Below are positions 1 through 13,000 of a DNA stretch of 64,000 nucleotides, piece after piece. The stretch comes from Pteria penguin. Its lineage: Eukaryota; Mollusca; Bivalvia; Pterioida; Pteriidae. The stretch lies in the NCBI GenBank assembly GCA_035048485.1, contig CM068580.1, positions 41,901,585-41,965,584 of the forward strand, in the 5' to 3' direction. The translations under genes were made by a program, and so were the position numbers. The notes beneath the pieces are model-generated. The model did not search any database. It had not been told where the DNA came from and saw only the letters and a program-made list of their open reading frames with translations. The number at the start of each line of letters is the position of its first letter. Position 1 is the stretch's first letter.

Positions 1-155
1 TCTATAGTTTCTGTCATAGTATTATGTAAGTGGTAAAAAACATACATGAAACAGTTTATAGAAAATGTCTTCAAATATTCTTCATAATGTCTACTCTTTA
101 AAAATGTATGCAACTTTTTAATCATCAATGCCATATGTGCCAATGGTTGCTAAGA

Positions 156-327
156 TTGGTTGGTGGGTTGAATTGGTGTTTTACGTCGCTTTCAACAATT
201 TTTCAGTTATATGGCGACATTGAAGCAGGAGTTAACTAATTTTAAACATAGTGGCGCAACCCAGGAATCGAACCCGGATCGTTGGCACCACAAACCAAGT
301 GCTAAACCACTACACTAAGCCTGCCCC
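156..327 (-). mobile_element. tRNA-derived SINE, family A, full length with target-site duplication
   Basis: On the minus strand it begins GGGGCAGGCTTAGTGTAGTGG (A box) and has GGTTCGATTCC (B box), then a body ending GACGTAAAACACCAATTCAACC. Flanked by the 12-bp direct repeat TGGTTGCTAAGA at 144-155 and 328-339. The same family recurs at 13618-13785, 36727-36895 and 53955-54130, and as 3' fragments at 8900-8966 and 49018-49090. Confidence 0.85.
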
Positions 328-339
328 TGGTTGCTAAGA

Positions 340-1360
340 GGATAGGCGAAGCGTGGTATTTAATCAATTGACAGTGTTTTGTAACATGTGATAATTTATT
401 CATACATAAATAGTGGTACATAAAAACTGGAAACTGAGGATAGATATTGTAGAAATTGTTCCTTAGAAATAGTATTTTAAATACATAATATGGAAATATT
501 ATTCAGGTATCATGTTAGTGTTTATGTATTTAATGTTTTGTTTTCATTACTAGAAGTGGAACAAGAATATTGTGACAAATATTTATGACAGAAATGCATT
601 ATTTACAATACATGTTTTCACATTATATATACAAAGATAAGAATATATTTTTAATGGTTAAGGCTGCATTCTTCATTGCTTTCTTTACAGGGGTATAAAA
701 TTCATGTATTGTGAAATTTGTATGGTTTTAAATCAGTTGTGATCAAGAGAAAGGCTTGAGTTTTCTTGAAACTTCAAAGGCAGATTTCCTAGTGTCTTTT
801 ATTTGTAATAAAATCTTAAATTTAAGAGGAATTGTTGGTCCATAGATACACTATCTGAACAAAATTCATCAAGATTACTTTCAACAAGAGGATTACAAGT
901 GAACAAAGCAAGGGGAGTACAGCCACATCTATTTAATTATCAAGATAAAGGATTTTGATTTTGAATGACTGAAATTGCATAATTGGAATGTCAGTGTTTC
1001 TCTGTGGTTGCATGCTTTTTATAGCAAAATTTAATAATTTCAAACTGTGATATAAAACTTGGAAATAAGTCTATTGCTTATGGTTTTGTCCCTTACCATC
1101 ATTGAATTGTTGTCAAGAAATGTACTATTTTTAATAATAAAATTTTATAAACAATGCATTTAACTTACAAGACAGTCCCTGTGACGTTGCTCTGTATTCT
1201 TGAGGAGTATAGCTGGTGAGAAAGAAACTCAATCTTTATTCCAAGTCTTAGAAGTAGTTCATTGTTAACCAGAGTATCCATTTTGAAGGCTTCCAACGTA
1301 ATTGTTAACATTGTTAAACTTGTATAGCCAATACTGTTTACTGAAAACATATGGCATTCA
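340..1360. other. Sequence without recognised features
   Basis: AT-rich DNA downstream of RAD23. I see no coding exon, RNA gene or clear repeat here. Confidence 0.4.
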
Positions 1361-1680
1361 GAACCTTACATGGTCATCACTGCATTGACCATGAAACCAT
1401 AGCATTAGTGGACTCTGTAGTTAATAATGTGAACTTAGAAACCATAGCATTTATTACCTTACATGGTCATCATCATGTTCACAGAGACTGTGCATTCTAA
1501 ACCTTACTTGGTCTTCATTGTGTTCACTGAAAAACCATGGCGTTCTTAACCCTACATGGTTCATTGTGTTCCCCTAGAAACCAAAGAATTCATTGCCCTA
1601 CATGTCCATCATGATCCTCAGGAAACCATTACATTCATGACCATATGTGGTTATTAATTGCTTCAACAAGACAGTGTTGT
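1360..1680. repeat. Decayed minisatellite, unit about 50-55 bp
   Basis: Imperfect repeats of 'CATTnnnnACCnTACATGGTCATCAT...GTTCAC...GAAACCATAGCATT', about six copies, strongly diverged. Confidence 0.6.
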
Positions 1681-1849
1681 TATGAAATAACCATCAGGAA
1701 TTATCCATCCAGAATGAACCAGATGTGTTTATGAAACATTGTCAGACATGAAGAAAATGCTGGTATGTAATATTATGTTTCAAGTATCTATAATAGTACA
1801 AAATTAAAATCAAGAAAGATGCATTATCATCTGAAACAAGATCTGATTT

Positions 1850-2200
1850 TCAAACACAAGTCCTCCTGGTGGCAAAATTTGAAATGTAGGTCAAAGGTCA
1901 AGGTCAATGACCTTTGCATAATTTAAACGGGTTTTATTAGTGGAGAATGCATGCCAAATGGAAAGACTATTTTTCACTCTTTAAAAGTTATGGCAAATAA
2001 CACAAACTTTGAAATGTAGGTCAAGGTCATGGGTCAATGACCTTGACATAATTTGAAAGGGCTTCATTATTGGAGTATGCATGCCAAATATGAAATCTCT
2101 ATCTTTCACAGTTCAAAAGTTATGGTGAAGGTTAAAAGCTGAAAACAGACAGGTCCAAAACAATATACCCATGGTCTATCGATTCAGGGGCATAAACATT
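1850..2200 (+). mobile_element. Nonautonomous element, 'GGCGGCA...AGGGGCATAAACA' family, copy 1
   Basis: Starts near TCCTCCTGGTGGCAAAATTTG and ends with GACAGGTCCAAAACAATATACC...TCAGGGGCATAAACA. Internal duplicated block 'GAAATGTAGGTCAAAGGTCAAGGTCAATGACCTT...GGAGAATGCATGCCAAA'. Copies of the same family at 20925-21195 and 53088-53365. Confidence 0.6.
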
Positions 2201-2699
2201 TTATCATAGAAGTAGGCAGAGACATATGGTAGCTTAATTATAATATCACAATGAGACTTGTCCTTATCAACTTGAACTACAATGCATTGACTCTCCAGAA
2301 CATATTATGTGCACCGCTTTGCTTTTGTTTTTTATTGTTTGCTGCACAATGTTTCAATTGCACATCTATTGTAATATGGACATTTTCCTCTTATTCCAAA
2401 TGCTACTACTATGAACTTCAAAAGAAATTTGTCAATTTAACTCATCAAACTTTGAAATTGTAAGGACATGAAGAATTTAACAAAATTGCAATTATCAGCA
2501 TTAGTACATTTGATTGCATTAATGATTATGCAGTCTAATCTAGTCATATTGAAATCAAGGAAACTTGTTTTAAATGTTGGGACTCCCTTTTCAGATATTG
2601 AAATAAATGACCTGTTTGAAAGAGCATTCATTGTGTTTGTATTGATTACAAAGTCATGCATATATGGCATGTTTTCATTAAAGTTTAAAAACACTTGAA

Positions 2700-2865
2700 A
2701 CATGCAAGATTGTGATTACAGATTGACCGTTTTGACTCTTGCTTTTATACACACCATTTTTTTTCCTTCTCCAGTGGGGCAGAAAATCTGTCCAAGTTTA
2801 GAACAACAGATTTGACTAAATTGCAAAACATGAAAGGAATAATTATTTGCGATCTTGAATATTAG
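2700..2865 (+). repeat. Dispersed repeat, copy 1 of 2
   Basis: Shares about 160 bp (ACACACCATT...CCAGTGGGGCAGAAAATCTG...TTTAGAACAACAGATTTG...TTATTTGCGATCTT) with 30205-30375, same strand. No terminal structure seen. 2220-2700 before it holds nothing recognised; the short overlapping frames there have no familiar sequence. Confidence 0.65.
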
Positions 2866-3164
2866 ATCTAATTATTCGCTAAAAGATACTTTACTTACTT
2901 ATAAGTGCATGGTTGAATGTTCATATAAGTGATTACATTTCACACATACCCTAAAGTGTATGTATGTCAGTATTTCAATAAGAATAGGTATGAAATCAAA
3001 GGTGATGTACCTTTAAAGACTTTGACATCATCTTTGATTATCATATTCAGGATTTCAGTGTAACTAGTTCTAGATATCTAGTAGAAATTACAAAGGTAAC
3101 GTAGGATTTTGATTGGGAAATTGATCCAAATTTCAAAAGAGGACTTACGGGGCATTTCAATATA

Positions 3165-3338
3165 ACAGACCTGTTTATAATAACTGTGGTCTTAAAATTT
3201 GTGTATGTGTACTATAGCATTTCCAAACATCAATCAGCAATTATGAAAGATCAGTTCACATTTAAGTTTGAGGTTAACAATGGAAAGGCTACACACATAC
3301 ACAAATTGTAAGACTGCAGTTATCATAAAGAGGTCTGT
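3165..3338. mobile_element. MITE with about 46-bp terminal inverted repeats
   Basis: Left end ACAGACCTGTTTATAATAAC and right end, read on the other strand, ACAGACCTCTTTATGATAAC; the match continues through GTCTTAnAATTTGTGTATGTGT. Total 174 bp with a spacer of about 80 bp. No transposase inside. No clear target-site duplication. Confidence 0.75.
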
Positions 3339-3394
3339 CGGACCAAATAGTCCTTGCAAGTGATAACACACAAATCTTAATACTCTTCTTAGAA

Positions 3395-3400
3395 TTTATT
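3395..3400 (-). terminator. Candidate RAD23 polyadenylation signal
   Basis: AATAAA on the minus strand, the first canonical hexamer I noticed, about 560 bases past the RAD23 stop codon. A MITE lies just beyond it. Only the hexamer supports it; hexamers are frequent in AT-rich DNA. Confidence 0.25.
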
Positions 3401-3956
3401 CATAACACTTAATTCACGAATAGCATTTTATAAAGGTTAGATGAAATGCAACACAGCATATTCATGAACAGTGATGAGTTATGTGGTATGACCCTATAAC
3501 ATCTTGACAGTGCATATTGCATAAGATCATAAACAGTCATAGTCTATCAACCCTAAAAAATATTCTTTACATACATATGTTCTTCATATACATGTGCAAC
3601 TTAAACAAGCAGAAATAACAGAAAATTTCCTTGCAGGAAATCTCAAAATCCCACTATCCTGGTATCAAAAGATAAGAATCAAATACAAATTAATATGCAA
3701 GATGTACACACTGTAAAATGAATGAAGGATTAGGTATTGGGTTTCGCCTTGACGATCCACAAGAGATTATTCTCTATGATTTTACTTTAATTATTATAAC
3801 TGTAGTGTCATAACTCCTCCTATCCTGAATTTAACTATATGGAATAAATAGAAGGATGCATATGAAACACTAAGGAAATAATAAAGCAAGAATAATATCC
3901 ATGTCTATTCAGCTGGCACCAATTTGAACAATACTTAGTTGCTTAATATGAGGAAA

Positions 3957-4082
3957 TCAACTTTGCTGATCATCGTCATCAAAATTTTGTGAAAGTAAAA
4001 AGTTTGCAGCCATGTCTTCATTTTTTTCACATGCAAAGTAGGCTTGAATACACATTCCTTCTGGAAATCCTAAAGCTTTCAA
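3957..4082 (-). CDS. RAD23: RAD23 terminal coding exon (UBA2)
   Basis: Forty-one codons plus stop, starting after a pyrimidine-rich acceptor with [20 protein letters not shown] and ending [14 protein letters not shown]2 is the most conserved part of RAD23 and protects the protein from proteasomal degradation (family knowledge). Confidence 0.94.
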   Translation of the reverse strand: MKALGFPEGMCIQAYFACEKNEDMAANFLLSQNFDDDDQQS

Positions 4083-7000
4083 CTGAAAGAAGAAAGAAAA
4101 AATGATTTTACTAATATACATTGCACTGTACGTATTGGGACACAGTTTGAAGTAAATCGTATAAAAAAGACTATTTTGTGCACAATGCACCATTACACAT
4201 GTGGTTCCTTACCCTTTCTATTGCTTCCTTTTCTTGAGGTGTAACTTGTATGTAGTTTCCTGCACCAGCACCAGGAGCCCCTCTTCCAGGCATTCCACCA
4301 GCACCTGGACTGGATTCGGTACCTTCTTCTTCCATGGGCTCATTTAACATCTGTATAAATCTCTCTTGGTTCTGACTAATCATCTAAAAAAATTCATAAT
4401 AAATGGTGTTATTCCAAACATGTTAAAGTTGTCATGGATTCTACAGTGTATGTTCCATCTATAAAATTAAGCAACAAGGGGTCAAGAAAACAAATAATTT
4501 TGACTTGGTTTTATGGTACTTTTGACCAGTTTAATTTACAAACCTGAATTCTTACTACTTACATGGTCTTTAATGTACAAGATTGAAAAATTAGATTGTG
4601 TCATTCATAAATCCTTAAAAGCTTATTCAACTAAAAGGGAAGTGCAAGAAATGGAGGATACAAAAATACATGTATATATCTGTTACAATCAACCAAAGGA
4701 CAAAACTTATCTGCAACTTTTATTATCATATGTAGTAAATTATCTACCAGTATGTGAGATGGGCATGCAGTTTGTAGTGGTTTACAAGAAAACCAGATAC
4801 AAATTTGCTTTTAAGAACTTTCATAATACCAAAAGCTATGGCCCACAGTTTTCAATTCCCCCTTTCCATAGATGTATGGTTTTCAACTTAAAATCCTTAC
4901 TCATGACACTAATGATATAACCCTGACTTATGTAGACAGCTTGAAAACACTTGTTAAAGGCAAAAAGTTGTATTGCATACACTCTCTTTGATAATGCCTG
5001 CCATATCATAATTAGGCTGACCACCACATGCTTTGATTCACATTACCGTTTTTTGAGTAAAGTTTAGTTATTTCAGCAAAAAAGAATTTACTTTGTTTTA
5101 AGTCATCTTTGTACATTGCAGCCTGAGCTTAATCTGCTTAATTTTGCATGTGACACAGAGGTTCCAGGTTCAAATCCTGCCAGGGCTCATCAGTGTCCTG
5201 TCTTTTGAATGAGACAGATTTAACTAGAACTGTCCTAACGGGACAAATACCCCCCGTGGCACCAAAATTCAAAATAGGGCATAGACCAAGGACAAAAGAC
5301 CAAGGTCACAAGGTCAAAAATGTTGGTATCGACAAAAAGGTCTTGCCATAAGGAATACACATGTCAAAAGTTATGGCTAAGGTTAAAGTTTTTACAAAGT
5401 AAGTCAAATGTCAAGCCAAGGTATCAAGGTCAAAAAGTTTGGTACCAAAAGAAAGGTCTTACCACAAGGAATATACATGTGTAGTATGAATACCCAGTCT
5501 CTTTTGGTTCAAAAGTTATGGCTAAGGTTAAAGTTTTTAAAAAGTAGGTCAAATGTCAAAGCCAAAGTCACAAGGTCAAAAATTTTGGTACCGAAAGAAA
5601 GGTCTTACCACAAGGAATATACAGGTGTAGTATGAATACCTGGTCTCTTTTGGTTCAAAAATTATGGCTAAGGTTAAAGTTTTTAAAAAGTAAGTCAAAT
5701 GTCAAGGCCAAGGCCACAAGGTCAAAAATTTTGGTACCAAAAGAAAGGTCTTACCACAAGGAATACATGTGTAGTATGAAGGTCCCATCTCTTTTCTTTC
5801 AAAAGTTATGGCTAAGGTTAAAGTTTTTCAAAAGTAAGTCAAATGTCAAGGCTAAGGTCACAAGGTCACAAATTTTGGTATCAAAAGAAAGGCCTTGCCT
5901 CAAGGAATATACATGTGTAGTATGAATACCCAGTCTCTTTTAGTTCAAAAGTGATGGGTAAGGTTAGTTTTTAAAAAGTAGGTGAAATGTCAAGGCCAAG
6001 GTCACAAGGTCAAAAATTTTGGTACCAAAAGAAAGGACTTGCCACAAAGAATATACACGTGTAGTATGAATACCAAGTCTCTTTTGGTTCAAAAGTTATG
6101 GCTAAGGTTAAAGTTTTTAAAAAGTAGGTCAAATGTCAAGGCCAAGGTCACAAGGTCAGAAATTTTGGCACCAAAAGAAAAGTCTTGCCACAAGGAATAT
6201 ACATGTGTAGTACGAACACCCAGTCTCTTTTGGTTCAAAAGTTATAGCTAAGGTTACAGTTTTTAAAAAGTAGGTTAAATGTCAAGACCAAGGTCACAAG
6301 GTCAAAAATTTTGGCACCAAAAGAAAGGTCTTGCCACAAGGAATATACATGTGTAGTATGAATACCCAGTCTCTTTTGGCTCAAAAGTTATGGTCAAGTT
6401 TAAATTTTTCTGGACAGACAAGATGGACAGACAGACAAATGGACAAGGTGATTCCTATATACCCCCCTAACTTCATTTGCGGGGGTAAAATGAGGTCCTA
6501 TGTCTAGGTAAAAATGACACCAAAGGATCCCTCACAGTTTCAATTTTAAATTCCTGTGTATTCATGCATTAGGCAAATGCTGTCACCATGCGCATGCAAT
6601 AACCTTGGTGTGAAGTCAAACAAGAATCAAACAATGCATTCTTAATCTGATAGCAACTGTAAAAGGGGAAATTTATTTAACAAAACTCATTCAATGAAAT
6701 CTTTTCTGACAGATCTGCAGAATGGAGGTTTTGACTGAAGAGGAGGATTTGATTAATTTTACTAGTAGAAAAGCCAAGGATTTGATTAGTCTTACCTGTA
6801 AAAGTGGAGGATTTGATTGACCTATTTGTTGTAAGAGAGCAGGAAGAAATTGTGGGTTTTCTTGAATAAGTTGTCTCATTCTTTGAAACTGAGGTTGGGT
6901 TCTCAAAAATGCAAGAGGATCTTCACCTTTTAAAACAAAATGAATGACAGTTTCAAATAACACATATACAAGTTTAATAGTGATAAATTTCACTCATTTT

Positions 7001-10000
7001 TACCTCATTTAAAACGAATATTTTAAGTATATCCTGATTATCTATTTCAGACAGATAACTAATTCTAAGAATGAGTAACGATAGAGGTCTTGTAAAGGTG
7101 AAAAACAGTGCAAATTTAAGACTAAATGAAGAAATTGTAAGACAATTCTAAGTTCAGAACAGAAAACCTTCTGTCTAGGAATGAGGGTATTACATGTGAA
7201 ACTTACCTGAGCTAAGAAAAGGAATGCTTTGCACACACAAGAATAACCTGACCTATGAAGTGAGATACTACATAACCACTTACCTGACCTATGAAGTGAG
7301 ATACTACATATCCACTTACCTGACCTATGAAGTGAGAATCTACATATCCACTTACATGACCTATGAAGTGAGATACTACATATCTACTTACATAACCTAT
7401 GAAGTGAGATACTACATATCCACTTACATGACCTATGAAGTGAGATACTACATATCTACTTACCTGACCTTAGAAATAAGAAATAAGACAGACAGGAACT
7501 ACTTAGGAAACAGAAATATTAAATCTTAGATATGGAAGAACTTTGGATAGAGGTATGTACACTATGTATCATGGAAACTTACCTGGCCTAGGAGTAGGGA
7601 TACTAGATATTGAACCAGTTGCAGGTTGTTGTGCTAGAGGGGTGGTAGTAGGTGTCGTGCCTGTTGTTGCTCCTGTGGGTGTTGTTGGAGGAGCTGCCTG
7701 GGTTGATGCTGGAACTTCTGGTTCAGGTGTTTCTGGTATACCCTGTTTTATAGAAAGATTTATTACTTCTGAATTTTATAAATCATCTCTTGCTCTGTCA
7801 AGTCTGATTTGGACAAACAGGAATGTCTGCTAGTGTACCTGATGAAGGTTGATGTTTTCCCTTGATATTCTAATTACATCCACCACTAAACACTGGATGC
7901 CACTATGAGGTATTTTATGCAAAGAGGTATTAATATATAAGATGTCCCTTATATTAGCCATCATTATATACTGGATGCCACTATGTAGTACTTCTTGCAA
8001 AGAGGATTTAACAAGCAAATTCATAGAATTGTGGTTCTCTGCTTTTGGGGTTCTATCAGTAAGGGTGCAGTGATCTGTGACATATTGTCATGGTTGTGCA
8101 TGTCTACATGTATCTGCAGCGCCATTAGGGACACACAAGCCAAATATGAAGGTCCCACGTCTTACAGTTAAAAAGTTATGACCATGGTTAAAGTTTTTGT
8201 GACTGACGGATGGACAGACGAATGAGATTTAATGTCCCCACGCTTTTGCGAAAAGTGGGGGACAATAAATAAGTTGTCCTCTATATAGACAACTATCAAA
8301 TCTATTGGTACCTGGCGCACAGTGAAAATTTCAGTAAGGTATTCCTTTAAAAATATTTTAACATGTCAAAGATGTGTTGCATAGCAAATATGAAAACATT
8401 GTGGCCTGTGAAGCTTGAGATTATGCCACTTTAATATCTATCAATAAAGTTGAGGTAGAAACTGTCCCTCTACGATGGCCCAAAATAATGTACTTCTCTA
8501 TTGTTGTGACATATTGTATTTAAATAAGAAATCACTTCAGCTGTGGTTCTTTAGAAGGTAATCTTCTAAGATTCAGATAATTTTTTTTCTCTGTCCACAT
8601 TTGAAAACAATCACCACTACTTAAACACTACTGTATCAGATTCCCTTAAAATTTATACAAGAAAGATTTTATTAAAATCCAAGCAGTTTATAGCAAGTAG
8701 AGCATATAAACAGTATATGGTTGACAGGCATGGCATCATTCCCATTCACTGGGAGAATTAAAATATACACCTATATAATTAAAGTTGGATGGATTGAGAG
8801 GATGAAAGAAATTGTCTCACATCATCCCATGATGAATAGCATCACACTTGGATTACTGAATTGCAGAACTTTCTTTGAGAGGTTGATAACCCCTGTCTCC
8901 AAATGGCAATATGATTAATGAAAAATTGTTGAAAGCCACGTAAAGCCCCAATCAATAAACCAACCAATTCTATAATGAATAACAATTCCAAAAACAGGGC
9001 ACCGTTAAACAGCACAAAATATGCTCGCAATTTATTATTATTATTTATTATATTGACACCCTTTTCATAAATACATCAACTACAATTGTATTAAATATCG
9101 AGATGTGAAAATTTTCAAACAATATGCACATCTTCATAATGTGATCTCCTTACGAAGTTTCATCAAAATCCACCAATAGGTTTAGGAGGAGTTGCAAAGA
9201 CAATGTATTTAGCATAGAAAAATCTATGTCTAAGGGTCATAACTCCTGTAAATGTTTTGGGACAGCATTCCCCTTCCAATATGCACATTTTCATATGATG
9301 TTCTTTTTTTTGTACCATGTTTCATCAAAACCCACCACAGGATTTAGGAGAAGTTGTGAAGACAAGGTATTTAGCATGGAAAAATCTAAGCCCTAGGGTC
9401 ATAACTCCTGTAAATGCTTTGGGAAAGCATTCCCCTTCCAATATGCACATCTTCATATGGTGTTCTTTTTTTTTGTACCATGTTCCATCAAAATCCTCTG
9501 AAAGGTTTAGGAGGAGTTGCAAGACAAGATATTTTGCATAGAAAATTCTAAGAATCTCCAAGTCCAAGGGCCATAACTCTTGTCATCTTTTATTAAACAG
9601 CATTCCCCATTCCTCTTCAGAGGATGTTCTCTCTTTGTATCAAGTTTCATCAAAATTCCCCTAAGGGTTTAAGAGGTATTTTAAGAAAATCTTAGTTCAT
9701 AGACCATTACTCCTGTAATTTTTATGGACAGCATTCTCCTTGCAATATGCACATCATATGGTGTTCTTTCATTGTACGAAGTTTCATCAACATCTCCCCA
9801 AGGGTTTGGGAGGAGTTGCAAAGACAAGAAACGTAGGACAGATGGACGACAGCGGTGTAGCATAATATGCCCACATTTTATGCAGGTGTATTAAAAAAGA
9901 TGACTCCTATAGACTTACACTAAATAAATATTCTACAGCTCTATCAGGATTGTTGAAGCTGGCTCTGAGAGCTCTCACAACCTGTTCCCTCTCAAAACCC

Positions 10001-13000
10001 ATTGACATAATTTCTAGAACCATTTTCTCATAGTCTTCTCCTGTCACCAGCAAACCACTGGCCTGCAAGGTAGGGTCTCCTTCAGACCCTGTGGCAGAAG
10101 TAACTGTTGCTGTAGCCGTGGCTGCTGTTGTTGCTGTGGCAGCAGGTGTTGCTGTAGCTGCAGGTACAGATGGTGGAGGGTCACTGAAACCAATTATATG
10201 ATAATTCATTATGCATATCTTAATTATGTTACATGTTTGCACATGTAAACAACTGAAAGTCTGAAAAGAAAAATCTTTTCACTCGCATTTATAGCTGTAG
10301 CAATACATGTCCCCCTTTCCCTCAAATACACCTTCAGTTTAAAGGTCAACAAGTACAAAATTATCTGAAATTTACTATAAGAAAACCACATACCAGACAT
10401 TCAGATATCTACCTGTATCACATAAAATGTCCAGGAAACTGAATTTTGTATCTTGTTAAGGGACATAAATCTGCCAAAATTAATTCAACTGTTACCATAG
10501 TTGCATTTGAGTCTTGATATGCACATGCAACTTAGAATGTTTTGTAAAACATATGCCAAAGCCAAGGTACCTGCAAGTCTGCTGTGTCTGGAAACCACAC
10601 TATTACCACATATTTACTCCTAGTTCAGACACTGCCACTTTGACCTATGACCTCAAAATCAATATGCATCTTTCTCTTTTCATAAATAAGTATATGTATT
10701 TCTAAATTTCATCTGTATCTAATAAATAGTACTTGAGTTATCTTTAGTCAACAGTTTTGTGATGGAAAATAAGAATGCATGACAGGCAGACATGGACAGA
10801 TTTGCCTGTAGGTAACTAACAATGATAACAGTTATGATAAGCACCTCTGTGTAGTTTCTGGTTTCTTTTCCTCTACCTTTTGTTCTTCTGCAGGTTTAGG
10901 TTCTGGAGCAGGAGGCGGTGCAGTCTCTGCAGGTTTGGCAGGTGCTGCAGCTGCTTTTGGCTTTAAGAAAAAATAATCTATCAACTTCTAATTCTTTGTG
11001 AACACGAGTATTTGCCAAACCAAACCAAACCAAAGGAGTTAGTAATAAACAGTGGAAGCAACAAGAATGAATATCAACATGCCTTCCTACATCATCAAAA
11101 TGACCAAGACCTTTCAAATGAAGGGAACAGGTTTTATAACATACCGTATATATGGATAGTCGGATTTTTAGAAGAAAAATATTGTAGTTGAAATGCACAA
11201 CAGACTAAAGGCTCCATACTACACGAGAGGAAAAAATCCACCCTTTATCTGAAGTCAAACTTTGCCATTGATTAACAGACAATGCAGACATCATGCACCA
11301 TTGATAGAGTAACTGAAAGCAATCTATATCCCCTACCATTGAATGTCATTTGAATTCTACTGTATTGTTAAGTACACATAAGTGATACCATCATTAAAGC
11401 GGAAAGACTCCCAAGCCATTTATTGAAAGACATTGAAAAGATGCCATAAGCAAATACAAACCTTCGTACAATGAAAATTTAGAACTGACTTATAGGCGAG
11501 TCAATGACAAATTCCAAAATTTCAAGCCCTATAAAACAGACTTATAGGCGTGTACATATGATACTCCTAATATAAACGTTTGCTAGAGGAATGCATAAGA
11601 TCACTTCTAAGTTAACTACTTACTCCAAGCCATGAAGTTTTTTAAGGTTGAAGTTTATAATTAGTTTCACTGATGTGAAGCAGATCAGAATCAGGCACAG
11701 CTTGGACATTACTTACTTTACTTATACATGTATAATGGAGTCTACACAACCTCCAGTATTAAAATAATTTGTTAGTATTTTTGTATTGAATTCTATGCAA
11801 ATAAAAACTTTACTATGTGAATGCAATACTGATCTTATTTGTATTAATTCACTACACATTCAAACTAGTGCCAATTAAAATTCAATATGCATTTATGTGA
11901 ATGAGGCATGAAAAATTAAATCTTAAGAGGCAAAACTAAACACTTATATGAAAAGAAATGAAAAAAAGAAATGACTATAATATATATGTTTCAGATTGTT
12001 TTGTAGCTTTATAGAATTGCTATTTCTCAACATCAACTGTTGCTAAAACTAGAGAATGTTTGTAAAACATATGCCCCCACGTCGGCTTAATTCACAGCAG
12101 CAACATACCAAATTTGGTTGGAATATGTTAAAAGGTACTCGAGTTATCATCCAGAAACCACAAAAGGACAGAAGGACAGAAGATACCAATAATTACAATT
12201 TATTTCCATCAGCTGACTTTGACCTTTGACTTTTTGACCCAAAGATCAATAGGGTTCTTCCTATCTTTATAAGTAAGTATATATCCAAATTTGGTTTGAA
12301 TATGTTGAAAGGTACTTAAGTTATCATCCAGAAACCACAAAAGGACAGAAGGACGGAAGGACAGACAAAGCAAGCACTTAATGCCCCCTACTATACCTGG
12401 TGGGGACATAAAGAAGCATATCACTATATGGAAAATGATATACATACTTTTGTTACCATAACAACTACAAAATTCTTTTCTTCAATCTTGTATTCTGCAA
12501 TTTTCTTTTCATCATCAAGGATTTTCCCTGCAATTGATAACTGAATTGTAATACATTTTTGTTTTATGAAAAAAAAATTAATTATATTTTCTGATAGGTG
12601 TCAGATTTCAACCCACTTAACTAATCCCACAATGCCTGACACAGCAACTGTTGGCAAATTCATTTACCATGATTTGTAATTAAATGGCCTATCAAACCTC
12701 AATAAAATGAAATTACGACTCCGTAAATAGGGATGTGGATAAATATAAATGAATCTGACAATTCCTAAATTACATGTATTATTTAGCTGTGACCCTTCAT
12801 CTTTTCTCAACAAAATAATCCTTTCATCACATTTCAAATCAACTTAGTAATTTTATATTTCTCCTTTTTTTAAGCTTGATATTGATACAATGTACATGTA
12901 CATTATCTTTCCACTAATCTATTCTGAAATTGACTTTGGACCATCTTTTAGAAAGACATCAATTTTCCTTTGTTTTTGTACATTATTATCTAATACTTAT

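Noticed and set aside
4513..4920. 135-codon plus-strand frame in RAD23 intron 7
   Set aside because: No recognisable sequence, no splice support, and a partly open antisense frame; length is possible by chance in this much AT-rich sequence.
5408..6251. Series of Lys/Leu-rich frames that might be one repeated protein
   Set aside because: They arise from the 145-bp tandem core of a mobile element and are broken by frame shifts and stops at each unit.
7224..7529. 101-codon plus-strand frame with repeated [10 protein letters not shown]
   Set aside because: It is the antisense reading of the 36-bp array in RAD23 intron 6 (36 is a multiple of three), with no gene context.
7543..7833. 96-codon plus-strand frame rich in Val/Gly
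   Set aside because: Antisense shadow of the Pro/Thr/Ala-rich RAD23 exon 6.
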